The notes beneath the pieces were generated by a model. That model ran no database searches, was not told the origin of the DNA, and was given only the letters and a program-made list of their open reading frames with translations. A stretch of 34,210 nucleotides of DNA from JABDDM01 sp038240295. GTDB lineage: Bacteria > Bacteroidota > Ignavibacteria > Palsa-1295. Made by a program: the position numbers and the translations under genes. The DNA is taken from assembly GCA_038240295.1 (NCBI GenBank), contig JBBSDW010000012.1, positions 1 through 34,210 of the forward strand. Direction: 5' to 3'. Shown here piece after piece: positions 6,794-15,463 of the stretch (the stretch's first letter is position 1; every line of letters starts with the position of its first letter).

Positions 6794-8314
6794 ATGAAGT
6801 TCAGTGAGCTAACGCGTCTGGAGAAAGTCGGCGTCCGAAGTGTCTATGGACCGGCGGACGCCGACTTCTCGGACGCATGTTGTGATTCGCGTCAGGCAAA
6901 ACCTGGCTCGATCTTCTTCGCGATTCGCGGCTACGCAGTCGATGGTCATTCCTACATTCGGACTGCGATCGCAAACGGTGCAATTGGAATTGTGCTTGAA
7001 GATGATCGTGCCTACAGCGAAGCGGACGCAGATCGCGACAACGTCTTTCGAGTTGCTGTAAACGATAGCCGCCTTGCGCTCGCGCAAGTTTCCGAGCAGA
7101 GCTTCGGATATCCGAGCACAAAGCTCCGGTTGATCGGCGTCACGGGCACGAACGGAAAGACGACGGTTACTAATATTATCAAGCAGCTTCTCGAAGCGCG
7201 CGGTGAACGGGTCGGGCTTATCGGCACGATCGGCATTTGGATCGGAGATGAAAAACTTCCGGCATCGCACACGACTCCCGAGTCAAGAGAGCTTTCGGAG
7301 ATCATGCACAAGATGGTCGAACGGGATGTAACGACGTGTGTGATGGAAGTCAGTTCGCACGCACTTGCACTCTCGCGCGTCGCGGCCCTCGATTTTGATA
7401 TTGCCGCATTTACAAATCTTACGCAGGATCATCTCGATTTTCATCCGTCGATGGCGGCCTATCTGGCTGCAAAGCAGTTGCTCTTTACAAATTTGAAGGA
7501 CACGGCTGTTGCTGTCACGAATATCGACAGTATGTATGGCCTCGATGTCACTGAGGATTCGATCGCAAACGTACATACGTATGGAATTTTGCAGTCGGGC
7601 AAGCAAGCGCATGCCGATTTGTACGCAGAAAACGTCGAGCTTTCGATTGATGGAACACGCTTTATCGTTCACAAGCGATATTCCGACGAAATGGCGACTG
7701 TCGAAACTTCGCTCATCGGAAGTTTCAATGTTGAAAATATTTTAGCAGCAATTTCGGCGCTCTATTTTGGCGTTGAAGGCTGCAGGCTGGAGACGCTGGC
7801 CGTCGATATGAAAAACGTTTTGCCGGTGCGCGGCCGGTTCGAATCGATCATTCTACCAAATGGTGCGACGGCAATTATCGACTATGCGCATACCCCGGAC
7901 GCCCTCGAACATGTGTTGACCACCGCGCGAGCGCTACGCAAAGATTCAACGAGCAAGATCGTCACTGTTTTTGGCTGCGGTGGAGATCGCGATGCCTCAA
8001 AACGCCCTATTATGGGCAGGATTGCAGCAAAGCTCTCGGACAGTGTGATCGTCACCAACGACAACCCACGCTCCGAACAGCCCGCCTCGATCGCCGATCA
8101 AGTGATGGCAGGAATTCCGAAGGACAGGCTCGCCAATGTGTCCGTCGTGCTTGATAGGAAAGAAGCGATTGTGAACGGATTGAATGACCTTGCACCCTCC
8201 GATGTTCTCATTATCGCAGGCAAGGGTCATGAAGATTATCAGATCATCGGAACGACAAAGATCCATTTCGACGATCGTGAGCAAGTGATTCTCTGGGCAC
8301 GAACGCATGTATGA
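6794..8314 (+). CDS. murE: UDP-MurNAc-L-Ala-D-Glu: meso-diaminopimelate ligase MurE
   Basis: MurE adds the third amino acid to the peptidoglycan stem peptide in the cytoplasm, using ATP. The 506-residue protein has the N-terminal Mur domain with DSRQAKPGSIFFAIRG (about residues 31-46), the ATP-binding loop G118-T-N-G-K122-T-T, the central HTTPES and SSHAL motifs, and a C-terminal domain with D423-N-P-R426. DNPR is the known signature of ligases specific for meso-diaminopimelate rather than lysine. The ATG at 6794 leaves a normal N-terminus. It is the first Mur ligase in the cluster and follows the septal PBP, as in most dcw clusters. Confidence 0.96.
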   Translation: MKFSELTRLEKVGVRSVYGPADADFSDACCDSRQAKPGSIFFAIRGYAVDGHSYIRTAIANGAIGIVLEDDRAYSEADADRDNVFRVAVNDSRLALAQVSEQSFGYPSTKLRLIGVTGTNGKTTVTNIIKQLLEARGERVGLIGTIGIWIGDEKLPASHTTPESRELSEIMHKMVERDVTTCVMEVSSHALALSRVAALDFDIAAFTNLTQDHLDFHPSMAAYLAAKQLLFTNLKDTAVAVTNIDSMYGLDVTEDSIANVHTYGILQSGKQAHADLYAENVELSIDGTRFIVHKRYSDEMATVETSLIGSFNVENILAAISALYFGVEGCRLETLAVDMKNVLPVRGRFESIILPNGATAIIDYAHTPDALEHVLTTARALRKDSTSKIVTVFGCGGDRDASKRPIMGRIAAKLSDSVIVTNDNPRSEQPASIADQVMAGIPKDRLANVSVVLDRKEAIVNGLNDLAPSDVLIIAGKGHEDYQIIGTTKIHFDDREQVILWARTHV

Positions 8315-8378
8315 TGCTTGTTCCTTCCCCGCTTGTTAATCCAGGCAATTCCAGAGTGTCATTTTTGCTGTTCCATAC

Positions 8379-9776
8379 GTGAATTTAACGATCGACGATC
8401 TACTCTCCGTTAGCCATCTCTCTGCGCACGGCCTCGATGAGGTCGGCAGTGCGAAGACCTTTCGAGAGGTTTCTACTGATTCCAGAACCACCAAACGTGG
8501 CGACCTTTTTGTTGCGCTCCGCGGTGAACATTTTGATGGGCATGACTTTTTGACGCATGTCGAAAAGGAAGGTGCGCTCGCAGCCATTGTCGATAAAAAA
8601 TGGCTCAAGGCAAATCCGAAGTCTCGCCTAAAACTTCCGATGATCGTCGTCGAAAATACGCTCGATTCCTATGGTGCGCTTGCGAGACATTATCGCAGAA
8701 AGTTTGATATCCCGATCATTGCCATCGCCGGCTCGAATGGGAAGACGACGACGAAAGAACTCGTTGCGCATGTCCTTTCGTCGGTGCTTGGTGTGTTAAA
8801 GACCGAAGCAAATTATAACAACCAGGTCGGAGTGCCGAGGATGTTATTTCAGCTTCGCGACGGTCACGATATCGCTGTGCTCGAACTTGGTACAAATCAT
8901 CCTGGCGAGATCGACTGGCTTGTAAATATTGCAGAACCGACGCACGCACTTATCACGAATATCGGCCGCGAACATCTCGAGTTTTTTGAGAATATCAAGG
9001 GCGTGGCCAAAGAGGAATGTTCGCTTTTTGATTGGACGCTGGAGCATCATGGCAAGGCGTTCGTCAACCTTGAAGACAAGTTTCTTGCCCCATACGTTGG
9101 CAAGTTTATCGACCGCGTCAAGACATTTTCGACCCACGGCACGGCCAACGTCACCGCACACGCGACAGGCTTTTCGAAAGATGGCCGGCTCGAATTGCGG
9201 GTGACGGCAGAGGGAAAATCCTTTCAGCTTCGCACGCACATCGTTGCGGACTACGCACCAAGCCTGATCGCCTCGGCTGTTGCGGTAGGGTTGTCGTTCA
9301 AACTTCGACGCGCAGAGATCAAGCAGGCCATCGAGCATTTTCATCCGCACGATAAGCGACTCGAGGTGCAGCGCCTTGCAAATGGCGTGACGGTCATCAA
9401 CGATGCCTACAATGCGAATCCCGATTCGATGGAATCGGCATTCCGGACGTTGCAATCGTATCCTGCTGTTGGCAAAAAGTATGTGATCATCGGCGACATG
9501 TTCGAACTTGGCGAAGCGGCTCCGAAGGAGCATCGCGCAATCGGCAAGACACTCAGCGAGACACCCTTCGCACATCTTTATTTTCTCGGTCAGGCGATGA
9601 AGGCTGCCTACGCAACCTATCAGCGCAATGCCAAGCGTCCCGAACGCGCAATGCACTTTTTGAACAAGCATGAGCTTGGCGAGAAGCTTCGCGAGATCGT
9701 TGCCGAAGGCGATGTGCTTCTCGTCAAAGGCTCCCGCGGTATGAAGATGGAAGAACTGATCGAGCAGCTTCGGTAA
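8379..9776 (+). CDS. murF: UDP-MurNAc-tripeptide: D-Ala-D-Ala ligase MurF
   Basis: MurF completes the UDP-MurNAc-pentapeptide by adding D-Ala-D-Ala with ATP. The 465-residue product shows STDSRTTKRGDLFVALRGE (about residues 31-49), the P-loop G118-S-N-G-K122-T-T-T, NYNNQVGVP, the ELGTNHPGEI stretch typical of MurF, and the C-terminal NDAYNANPDSM motif. The start is GTG at 8379; no in-frame ATG lies before the first conserved motif. It sits 64 bp after murE. The D-Ala-D-Ala ligase gene ddl, which makes its substrate, is not in this window. Confidence 0.95.
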   Translation: MNLTIDDLLSVSHLSAHGLDEVGSAKTFREVSTDSRTTKRGDLFVALRGEHFDGHDFLTHVEKEGALAAIVDKKWLKANPKSRLKLPMIVVENTLDSYGALARHYRRKFDIPIIAIAGSNGKTTTKELVAHVLSSVLGVLKTEANYNNQVGVPRMLFQLRDGHDIAVLELGTNHPGEIDWLVNIAEPTHALITNIGREHLEFFENIKGVAKEECSLFDWTLEHHGKAFVNLEDKFLAPYVGKFIDRVKTFSTHGTANVTAHATGFSKDGRLELRVTAEGKSFQLRTHIVADYAPSLIASAVAVGLSFKLRRAEIKQAIEHFHPHDKRLEVQRLANGVTVINDAYNANPDSMESAFRTLQSYPAVGKKYVIIGDMFELGEAAPKEHRAIGKTLSETPFAHLYFLGQAMKAAYATYQRNAKRPERAMHFLNKHELGEKLREIVAEGDVLLVKGSRGMKMEELIEQLR

Positions 9777-9825
9777 TAGCTTCGAGGCTCGGGTTCGCTT
9801 TTTCTCCTACGTAGCCATCTATAAA

Positions 9826-9848
9826 GTCTATCCTCAAGCAGGATAGAC
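9826..9848 (+). promoter_or_regulatory. Perfect 9-bp hairpin after murF
   Basis: GTCTATCCT (9826-9834) pairs perfectly with 9840-9848 around a CAAGC loop, 50 bp after the murF stop. It is not followed directly by a T-tract (ATTCCCTTCG comes next), so it is a doubtful terminator. It could be an mRNA end-protecting stem. Confidence 0.45.
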
Positions 9849-9902
9849 ATTCCCTTCGCCTGATTTTTCATACGCGCTCACTGGCGCCTTTCTTTGTTCT
9901 CA

Positions 9903-10012
9903 TTTTTTTGGGATGCGAATTCCGAGAGGGCGGGGCGGAGCAATCTTTTCCTCACTCTATATTAGGAGATTGTTTCGCCGCCGCCCTCTCGGGCTCCGCA
10001 TCCCGCAAAAAA
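9903..10012. repeat. 110-nt imperfect palindrome upstream of mraY
   Basis: Nearly the whole stretch folds on itself. T-run 9903-9909 faces A-run 10007-10012, GGGATGCG (9910-9917) pairs with 9997-10004, and CCGAGAGGGCGG (9922-9933) pairs perfectly with 9981-9992. Further in, CAATCT (9941-9946) pairs with 9967-9972. It fills most of the 309-bp murF-mraY gap, which holds no gene. The form suits a miniature palindromic repeat rather than a terminator, since T precedes and A follows on either strand. Confidence 0.6.
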
Positions 10013-10085
10013 GTGAGTTCGAAGTGAGGCGTACGGGCGCGTTAGTTGTTGCGATGAGAGGCTTCACCTTCTAAGCAGAGCGAAC

Positions 10086-11204
10086 GTGTTCTACTATCTA
10101 TTCAACTGGATCAACAAGCTCTTTCTTCATCCGCCGGGCGGAGATCTGATTCGCTATCTTACGATCCGTGCTGCACTAGCGGCGATGACGGCGCTTGCGC
10201 TCAGTCTGTTCCTCGGTCCGCGAATTATCCAGCGGCTGAAGAATCTGCAGATCAGTGACACCGGCAAGACAGAAGCGCCCAAAGAACATCTGCTCAAGGC
10301 GGGCACGCCGACAATGGGCGGGATCATCATTCTGCTTGCCTGCATTGTCCCAACGCTTCTTTGGGCCGATCTCGGAAATATTTTTATCATTCTCATCCTC
10401 TTTGCGACGATCGCGTTGGGCGGTGTCGGATTCCTGGATGATTATCTCAAAGTTGTTAAGAAAAAGCAGAAGGGTCTCATCGGAAGATGGAAGGTAGCCG
10501 GGCAGGTTACGGTTGGGCTTGTGATCGCCGTTGTGGTCATGAAATCGCCGCAGCTTTTCCGAGATAACATTACTGCCACAACAGTCCCCTTCTTCAAAAA
10601 TCTGGTCTTTGAATTCGGACCCTACCTCTACATTCCGTTTGTCATCTTTGTCATCACCGCGACTTCGAACGCAGTGAACCTGACCGATGGCCTCGACGGA
10701 CTGGCTGCCGGCACCGTTGCGATCGCGTTCATTCCGATCGCCGCGATCGCCTATTTTTCCGGCAACCTGCAGATGAGCGATTATCTCAACATCCCTTATC
10801 TGAGAGGTGCGGGCGAACTGACCGTGTTTTGTGCGGCGCTTGTGGGAGCGTCGCTCGGATTCCTGTGGTATAATGCCTACCCGGCGCAAGTGATTATGGG
10901 CGATACAGGAGCACTTGCGTTGGGTGGCGCCATGGGGACTATGATGGTACTCTGCAAAAAAGAATTCATCCTGCCGATCGTCGGCGGACTCTTTTTTGCC
11001 GAGACACTTTCGGTGATCCTGCAGACCGGCTGGTTCAAGATCACGAAAAAAACAAAAGGCGAAGGCAGGCGAATTTTTCGAATGGCGCCCTTGCACCATC
11101 ACTTCCAGCTCGTCGGTTGGGCCGAATCGAAGATCGTCACACGCTTCTATATTGTGGCGATCATTTTAGGAATTTTGTCGCTTGCGACCTTCAAGGTTCG
11201 CTAA
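10086..11204 (+). CDS. mraY: Phospho-MurNAc-pentapeptide transferase MraY
   Basis: MraY is the integral membrane enzyme that moves phospho-MurNAc-pentapeptide onto undecaprenyl phosphate, making lipid I. The 372-residue protein has about ten membrane segments. Family signatures are GTPTMGGIIILL (about residues 74-85), GFLDDYLKV with the paired aspartates, NAVNLTDGLDGLAAG, and the late APLHHHFQLVGW. Length and spacing match E. coli MraY (360). The start is GTG at 10086, directly before the usual MFYYLF-type N-terminus. It lies 309 bp after murF behind a large palindrome, so it may be expressed partly on its own. Confidence 0.96.
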   Translation: MFYYLFNWINKLFLHPPGGDLIRYLTIRAALAAMTALALSLFLGPRIIQRLKNLQISDTGKTEAPKEHLLKAGTPTMGGIIILLACIVPTLLWADLGNIFIILILFATIALGGVGFLDDYLKVVKKKQKGLIGRWKVAGQVTVGLVIAVVVMKSPQLFRDNITATTVPFFKNLVFEFGPYLYIPFVIFVITATSNAVNLTDGLDGLAAGTVAIAFIPIAAIAYFSGNLQMSDYLNIPYLRGAGELTVFCAALVGASLGFLWYNAYPAQVIMGDTGALALGGAMGTMMVLCKKEFILPIVGGLFFAETLSVILQTGWFKITKKTKGEGRRIFRMAPLHHHFQLVGWAESKIVTRFYIVAIILGILSLATFKVR

Positions 11205-11249
11205 GCAATTGATGACGTCTGTGCGTCATGAGATCTTGATCAACGCGCC

Positions 11250-12599
11250 ATGTTAACTCGAGGAAAGAAATTCTCCGTTTTAGGCGCTGGACGTTCGGGT
11301 ATTGCAGCGGCAAGATTGCTGCGGAAGCGGCGCGCCAAAGTGTTCTTGTCGGACCATGCGCCCGAAACAAAGTCGCAGGAAGCAGCTTCGCAGTTAAGCG
11401 AGATCGGGGTTGAGTACGAATTCGGTGGCAACACCCACCGCGTGCTCGATGCAGACACCATTGTCATCAGCCCAGGCGTCCCGCTAACGAGCCCGATGGT
11501 AACGCTCGCGCGCGAGCGCGGCATCAAGATCATCTCGGAGATCGAACTCGCCTACGAATTTTGTGAAGTACCGATCATTGCGATCACCGGTACGAATGGT
11601 AAGACGACCACCACGACGCTGATCGGAGAGATCTTCAAGTGTGCTGGCTGGTCAACCTACCTTGGCGGCAATATCGGGATACCGTTCTCGGATCTTGTCG
11701 ATCAGGCGAAAGGTGAAAAAAGCGTTGTGATCCTTGAGGTATCGAGTTTCCAGCTCGACACGATCGATAGCTTTCGTCCGAAGGTCTCGTTGCTGCTCAA
11801 CATCACACCCGATCATCTCGACCGCTATCCAAGCTTTGAAGCATACGTGCAGTCAAAATTTCGCATCGTCGAGAATCAGAAAGGTCACGATACATTCATC
11901 TTCAATCAGGATGATGAGATCGTTCGAAACTTCGCCGACACGGTAAACATCAAAACACTCGCCTTTTCTTTGACGGAAGAACTCAAGCAAGGCGCAAGCC
12001 TGAAGGAGAACGAGATACAGATCCGTATCGGGCGCGAGCGTGAAGTGCTGATGAACCGAAGTGAGATCGGCATACCCGGCCCACACAATCTTATGAATGC
12101 CATGTCGGCAGCGCTTGCCGCGCGTGCGATGGGTATCGATTACGACGCTATTCGCACGACCCTAGGAGCGTTCAAAGGAGTTGAACATCGTATTGAATTT
12201 GTGCGTGAACACAAAGGAGTAAGATATTTCAATGATTCAAAAGCCACGAACGTCGATTCCCTCTTTTATGCATTGGGCAGTTTCGATGAGCCCATCGTAC
12301 TCATCGCAGGCGGCAAGGACAAAGGCAATGACTACACACACGTGGAGGCGCTTGTCGAAAGACATGTGCGTGCTATCGTCACGGTTGGCAAAGGTGCGAA
12401 AGCGATCGAATCCCATTTTGCTGGCAAGAAGCCAGTTCTAAGCGCTGGCTTCTCGATGGAAGAAGCAGTGAAACTCGCAAGCAAGGCCGCAGAAATAGGC
12501 GATGTGGTCTTGCTATCGCCAGCCTGCGCGAGTTTCGATATGTTCGATAACTACGAGCACCGAGGACGAGTGTTTAAAGAGTTGGTGATGGCATTGTAA
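11250..12599 (+). CDS. murD: UDP-MurNAc-L-Ala: D-glutamate ligase MurD
   Basis: MurD adds D-glutamate, the second residue of the stem peptide. The 449-residue product begins with the dinucleotide-like fold VLGAGRSGIAAARLL (about residues 10-24), then SPGVPLTSP. It has the ATP loop G114-T-N-G-K118-T-T, the EVSSFQLDTI motif typical of MurD, NITPDHLDRY, and the C-terminal NDSKATNVDS and LLSPACASFDMF. The length agrees with E. coli MurD (438). The ATG at 11250 is the natural start. A 6-bp stem (ATGACG/CGTCAT) lies in the 45-bp gap after mraY. Confidence 0.96.
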   Translation: MLTRGKKFSVLGAGRSGIAAARLLRKRRAKVFLSDHAPETKSQEAASQLSEIGVEYEFGGNTHRVLDADTIVISPGVPLTSPMVTLARERGIKIISEIELAYEFCEVPIIAITGTNGKTTTTTLIGEIFKCAGWSTYLGGNIGIPFSDLVDQAKGEKSVVILEVSSFQLDTIDSFRPKVSLLLNITPDHLDRYPSFEAYVQSKFRIVENQKGHDTFIFNQDDEIVRNFADTVNIKTLAFSLTEELKQGASLKENEIQIRIGREREVLMNRSEIGIPGPHNLMNAMSAALAARAMGIDYDAIRTTLGAFKGVEHRIEFVREHKGVRYFNDSKATNVDSLFYALGSFDEPIVLIAGGKDKGNDYTHVEALVERHVRAIVTVGKGAKAIESHFAGKKPVLSAGFSMEEAVKLASKAAEIGDVVLLSPACASFDMFDNYEHRGRVFKELVMAL

Positions 12600-12653
12600 G
12601 GCATAGAAGTAGCTTGGTTTTTAACACGCAGAAGCAATTCGAGCGAAAATTCC

Positions 12654-13178
12654 ATGGAATCACAAATAAGGAAGTGGACCGTTGTACTCTTGCTGCTCTC
12701 ATCTTGTGCAGGAAGACCAGCTCTTCGATCCAGTGTTTCGACTATCCACGCCTACTTCACCACAGACGACCCTGGTGGTCCTGAGAGGGCAATCGTTGAT
12801 GCGGTCAACGCGGCAAGAGGCCAGATCTTAGTGGAAGCATACTATCTAACATCCACGCGAATTTGTGCTGCGCTTAACAGCGTCAGAATTCATCACAATG
12901 TCCAAGTGAAGATTCTAAAAGATCAAACAGATCAAGGAGAGTGTATTCAAAAATTTGACCGCGGCCATAGAATCTATCCCCGCAACGTCTCGAATGTGAA
13001 AATTGCGCACAATAAGGTCATGATCATAGACTCAATTGTAGTCATCACCGGTAGCTATAATTTTACAGAGGACGCAAAGCATAACGCCGAGAATCTTCTC
13101 GTCATAGAGGATCGCTCGCTTGCGCTGGAATATGCACAAAAATGGTGGGAGCTCTATGATGAATCCACAGCCGACTAG
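12654..13178 (+). CDS. Exported single-HKD phospholipase D/Nuc-type endonuclease
   Basis: The 174-residue product has one PLD catalytic motif, H119-x-K121-x4-D126, inside IAHNKVMIIDSIVVITGSYN, followed by NAENLLVI. This matches the small Nuc/EndA-type endonucleases, which dimerise so two HKD motifs form one active site. DNA is thus the likely substrate, though phospholipid cannot be excluded. The N-terminus (about residues 8-18) is hydrophobic and ends LLSSC, a plausible lipobox with Cys19, so it may be an outer-membrane or periplasmic lipoprotein. It lies 54 bp after murD and 6 bp before ftsW, where no PLD gene is expected. Its base composition is more AT-rich, and the GATCG words common in neighbouring genes are almost absent, which suggests acquisition. 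Confidence 0.88.
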   Translation: MESQIRKWTVVLLLLSSCAGRPALRSSVSTIHAYFTTDDPGGPERAIVDAVNAARGQILVEAYYLTSTRICAALNSVRIHHNVQVKILKDQTDQGECIQKFDRGHRIYPRNVSNVKIAHNKVMIIDSIVVITGSYNFTEDAKHNAENLLVIEDRSLALEYAQKWWELYDESTAD

Positions 13179-13184
13179 AAGGCA

Positions 13185-14357
13185 ATGAAATCCAAACGAA
13201 CAGCAGACCTCAGTTTATTCCTGACCGTAACCGGTCTTCTGTTAGCTTCACTGGCATTCGTCTATACTGCAAGCGCTTCGTTTAGCGCCGCGAAGATGTC
13301 GACGAGCGAGTCGATGCTCATCAATCATGCGAAGAAAGTAGTCCTTGCATTCCTGACGATGCTCTTCGTCACGAAGATCGACTATCACAAGTATCAGAAG
13401 TATTCGAAGTGGATGATGATGTTCGCCTTGCTTTTGCTCGTTGCCGTACTCTTTGCCGGCACCAGGGAGCTTGGTGCGCGAAGGTGGCTTGTCTTTGGAC
13501 CGATCAATTTTCAACCTGCGGAGTTCGCGAAGTTTGCACTTGTTATCCACGTCGCCTGTCTCTGCGCACAAAAGCAGGAGTTCATCGGCGATTTCAAAAG
13601 AAGCTTCTTGCCGATCATGGCCTGGGCGATGGCGGCCGCAGTGCTGATCGCAAAGCAGCCGAACATGTCGACGGCTTCGGTGCTGATACTCATCACCTTT
13701 GGCATCATGTTCGTCGCGCAGATGCCGCTGAGGTACATGGTGAGCACAGGTCTCCTTGCACTGATCGGCGGAGGCATCTACGCAGTGACCGCAGCGTACC
13801 GGCTTCAACGAATCCTCGCTTTCGCAGGCGAACAAAACGAACACACGAAGACCGTAGCCTATCAATTGCAGCAGGCGATGATCGCGTTCGGCAACGGTGG
13901 TCTCTTCGGAGTCGGGATCGGCCAATCGCGGCAACGGGATTTTTACCTGCCCGAATCCTACGGCGATTTTATCTATTCGGTGATCGGCGAAGAGTATGGC
14001 TTCTTAGGTGCCGCGATCTTGATGGTCGTTTTTGCTTTCATTCTCATCCGTGGAATTCAGATCGCCAAGCACGCCCCGGACGTGTTCGGCAGGTATCTTG
14101 CATTCGGGATCACGAGTGTGATAGCAATCTATACGATCGTGAATGCCTTTGTGAACTGCGGTTTGATGCCCGTGACGGGCTTGCCGATGCCATTCGTAAG
14201 CTATGGCGGAACAAGCATGATCTTTAGCGCCGCTGCAATTGGCATTCTGCTTAATGTTTCGAAGCACGCGAAAGTGTTATCGCTCGCACCAAAAGTAAGT
14301 TTTGGAGATCGTCTCTCGCGGCTGATCGGTAATGGCTCAGCCGAACAACCGGCATGA
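13185..14357 (+). CDS. ftsW: Septal peptidoglycan glycosyltransferase FtsW
   Basis: FtsW is the SEDS-family polymerase that links lipid II into glycan strands at the septum, working with the class B PBP encoded upstream. The 390-residue protein has about ten membrane segments. SEDS signatures include GARRWLVFGPINFQPAEFAK (about residues 95-114), GIGQSRQRDFYLPESYGDF in the large loop, IGEEYGFLGA, and GLMPVTGLPMPFVSYGGTSM near the end. FtsW is preferred over RodA because of its position in the dcw cluster. The ATG at 13185 is 6 bp after the nuclease gene, with a short AAGG upstream. Its stop overlaps the murG start by 4 bp (ATGA). Confidence 0.95.
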   Translation: MKSKRTADLSLFLTVTGLLLASLAFVYTASASFSAAKMSTSESMLINHAKKVVLAFLTMLFVTKIDYHKYQKYSKWMMMFALLLLVAVLFAGTRELGARRWLVFGPINFQPAEFAKFALVIHVACLCAQKQEFIGDFKRSFLPIMAWAMAAAVLIAKQPNMSTASVLILITFGIMFVAQMPLRYMVSTGLLALIGGGIYAVTAAYRLQRILAFAGEQNEHTKTVAYQLQQAMIAFGNGGLFGVGIGQSRQRDFYLPESYGDFIYSVIGEEYGFLGAAILMVVFAFILIRGIQIAKHAPDVFGRYLAFGITSVIAIYTIVNAFVNCGLMPVTGLPMPFVSYGGTSMIFSAAAIGILLNVSKHAKVLSLAPKVSFGDRLSRLIGNGSAEQPA

Positions 14358-15457
14358 GTAAGTTTAGGATCGTCATCGCAGCGGGCGGTACGGGCGGACA
14401 TCTTTATCCGACGATCGCGATCGCTGACGAAATTCGCCGTGCGCGTCCTGATGCTGATATCGCATTCATCGGAACAGCCGATCGCATCGAAGCGCAGGAA
14501 GTCCCAAGAGCAGGTTACGCGTTTGATTCGATCCAGATCGCAGCTCCAGGAAAACGGCTCGGCTCGCTCGTTCAATTTCCAATAGCATTCCTGAAGGCGG
14601 TCATGAGATCGCATTCGCTACTAAAGGCGAACAGGCCCTGCGCGGTTTTGTGCGGAGGAGCTTATTTAAGTGTCCCAGTAGGCGTAGCGGCCAAGTTGCT
14701 TGGAATTCCGGTCGTGTTGCTCGAGATCAATTCTGTGGTTGGCAAGGCCAATCGACTGCTCTCACGCGTTGCCGAAAAGATCTTTCTCGCATATCCGGAA
14801 TCGCGCACACAATTTGCAAGCTTGCCTGATGCGATGATCGCGATCAGTGGTACGCCGGTGCGTCCAGGTTTTGGCGATCAGGGAATTTCAAAAGCTGAAG
14901 CAAGGCGAACGCTTGGATTTGATCCATTGCGGTCACTCATTTTGGTCTTTGGCGGATCCCTCGGTGCGCGCGCAATCAATGAAGCGATTGCGGCCAACGC
15001 CGATGCGCTTATCGAACAAGGCTATTCGATCCTTTGGCAGGTCGGCAAGGGAAATAGCGTTGATGAACTGAAATCGCGGTTTGCCGGGAGGCCGGAAATT
15101 CGCGTTGAAGAATATCTCTATGAAATGGAACAGGCGTACGCTGCGGCCGACTTCGTCATCTGCCGCGCGGGGGCATCATCACTTGCTGAGCTCGCTCGGC
15201 TCGGCAAACCTGCCATACTTGTTCCTTACCCGCACGCTGCAGAAAATCATCAGGAAGCCAACGCAAGAGCCTTCGAGCAATCGGGAGCCGCTGTTGTCCT
15301 GAGAGACAACGAACTGAGCGCAAAGTTATTAGAGCAGGTTACCGCCATCGATCTTGATGCAGTAAAAGCACATATGTCGATCGCGATGAAGTCGCGAGAG
15401 AACAAAGAGGCTGCAAAGATTGTAACAGAATGGCTGATCGCGCGCTGTAAGGCCTGA
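14354..15457 (+). CDS. murG: UDP-GlcNAc: lipid I GlcNAc transferase MurG
   Basis: MurG adds GlcNAc to lipid I on the inner face of the membrane, making lipid II. The 367-residue GT-B protein has the first glycine-rich loop AAGGTGGHLYPTIAIADEI (about residues 9-27), a CGGAYLSVPVG loop, FGGSLGARAINEA at the start of the C-terminal domain, and CRAGASSLAEL plus PYPHAAENHQEANA for UDP-GlcNAc binding. The usual HEQN segment reads LEIN here, a mild variation that keeps the Glu and Asn. The start codon overlaps the ftsW stop (ATGA), indicating translational coupling of the two lipid II genes. Confidence 0.95.
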   Translation: MSKFRIVIAAGGTGGHLYPTIAIADEIRRARPDADIAFIGTADRIEAQEVPRAGYAFDSIQIAAPGKRLGSLVQFPIAFLKAVMRSHSLLKANRPCAVLCGGAYLSVPVGVAAKLLGIPVVLLEINSVVGKANRLLSRVAEKIFLAYPESRTQFASLPDAMIAISGTPVRPGFGDQGISKAEARRTLGFDPLRSLILVFGGSLGARAINEAIAANADALIEQGYSILWQVGKGNSVDELKSRFAGRPEIRVEEYLYEMEQAYAAADFVICRAGASSLAELARLGKPAILVPYPHAAENHQEANARAFEQSGAAVVLRDNELSAKLLEQVTAIDLDAVKAHMSIAMKSRENKEAAKIVTEWLIARCKA

Positions 15458-15463
15458 TCGCAA

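Noticed and set aside
8844..9671. 275-codon open frame on the minus strand inside murF
   Set aside because: It lies antisense within a well-conserved gene, with no leader, start signal or recognisable motif.
10176..11102. 308-codon open frame on the minus strand inside mraY
   Set aside because: Antisense shadow of mraY, very rich in Arg, His and Asp as expected from the complement of a membrane protein gene.
13409..14227. 272-codon open frame on the + strand inside ftsW
   Set aside because: It is the +2 shadow of ftsW. Its sequence is Arg/His-rich with no family resemblance, while ftsW has all SEDS motifs.
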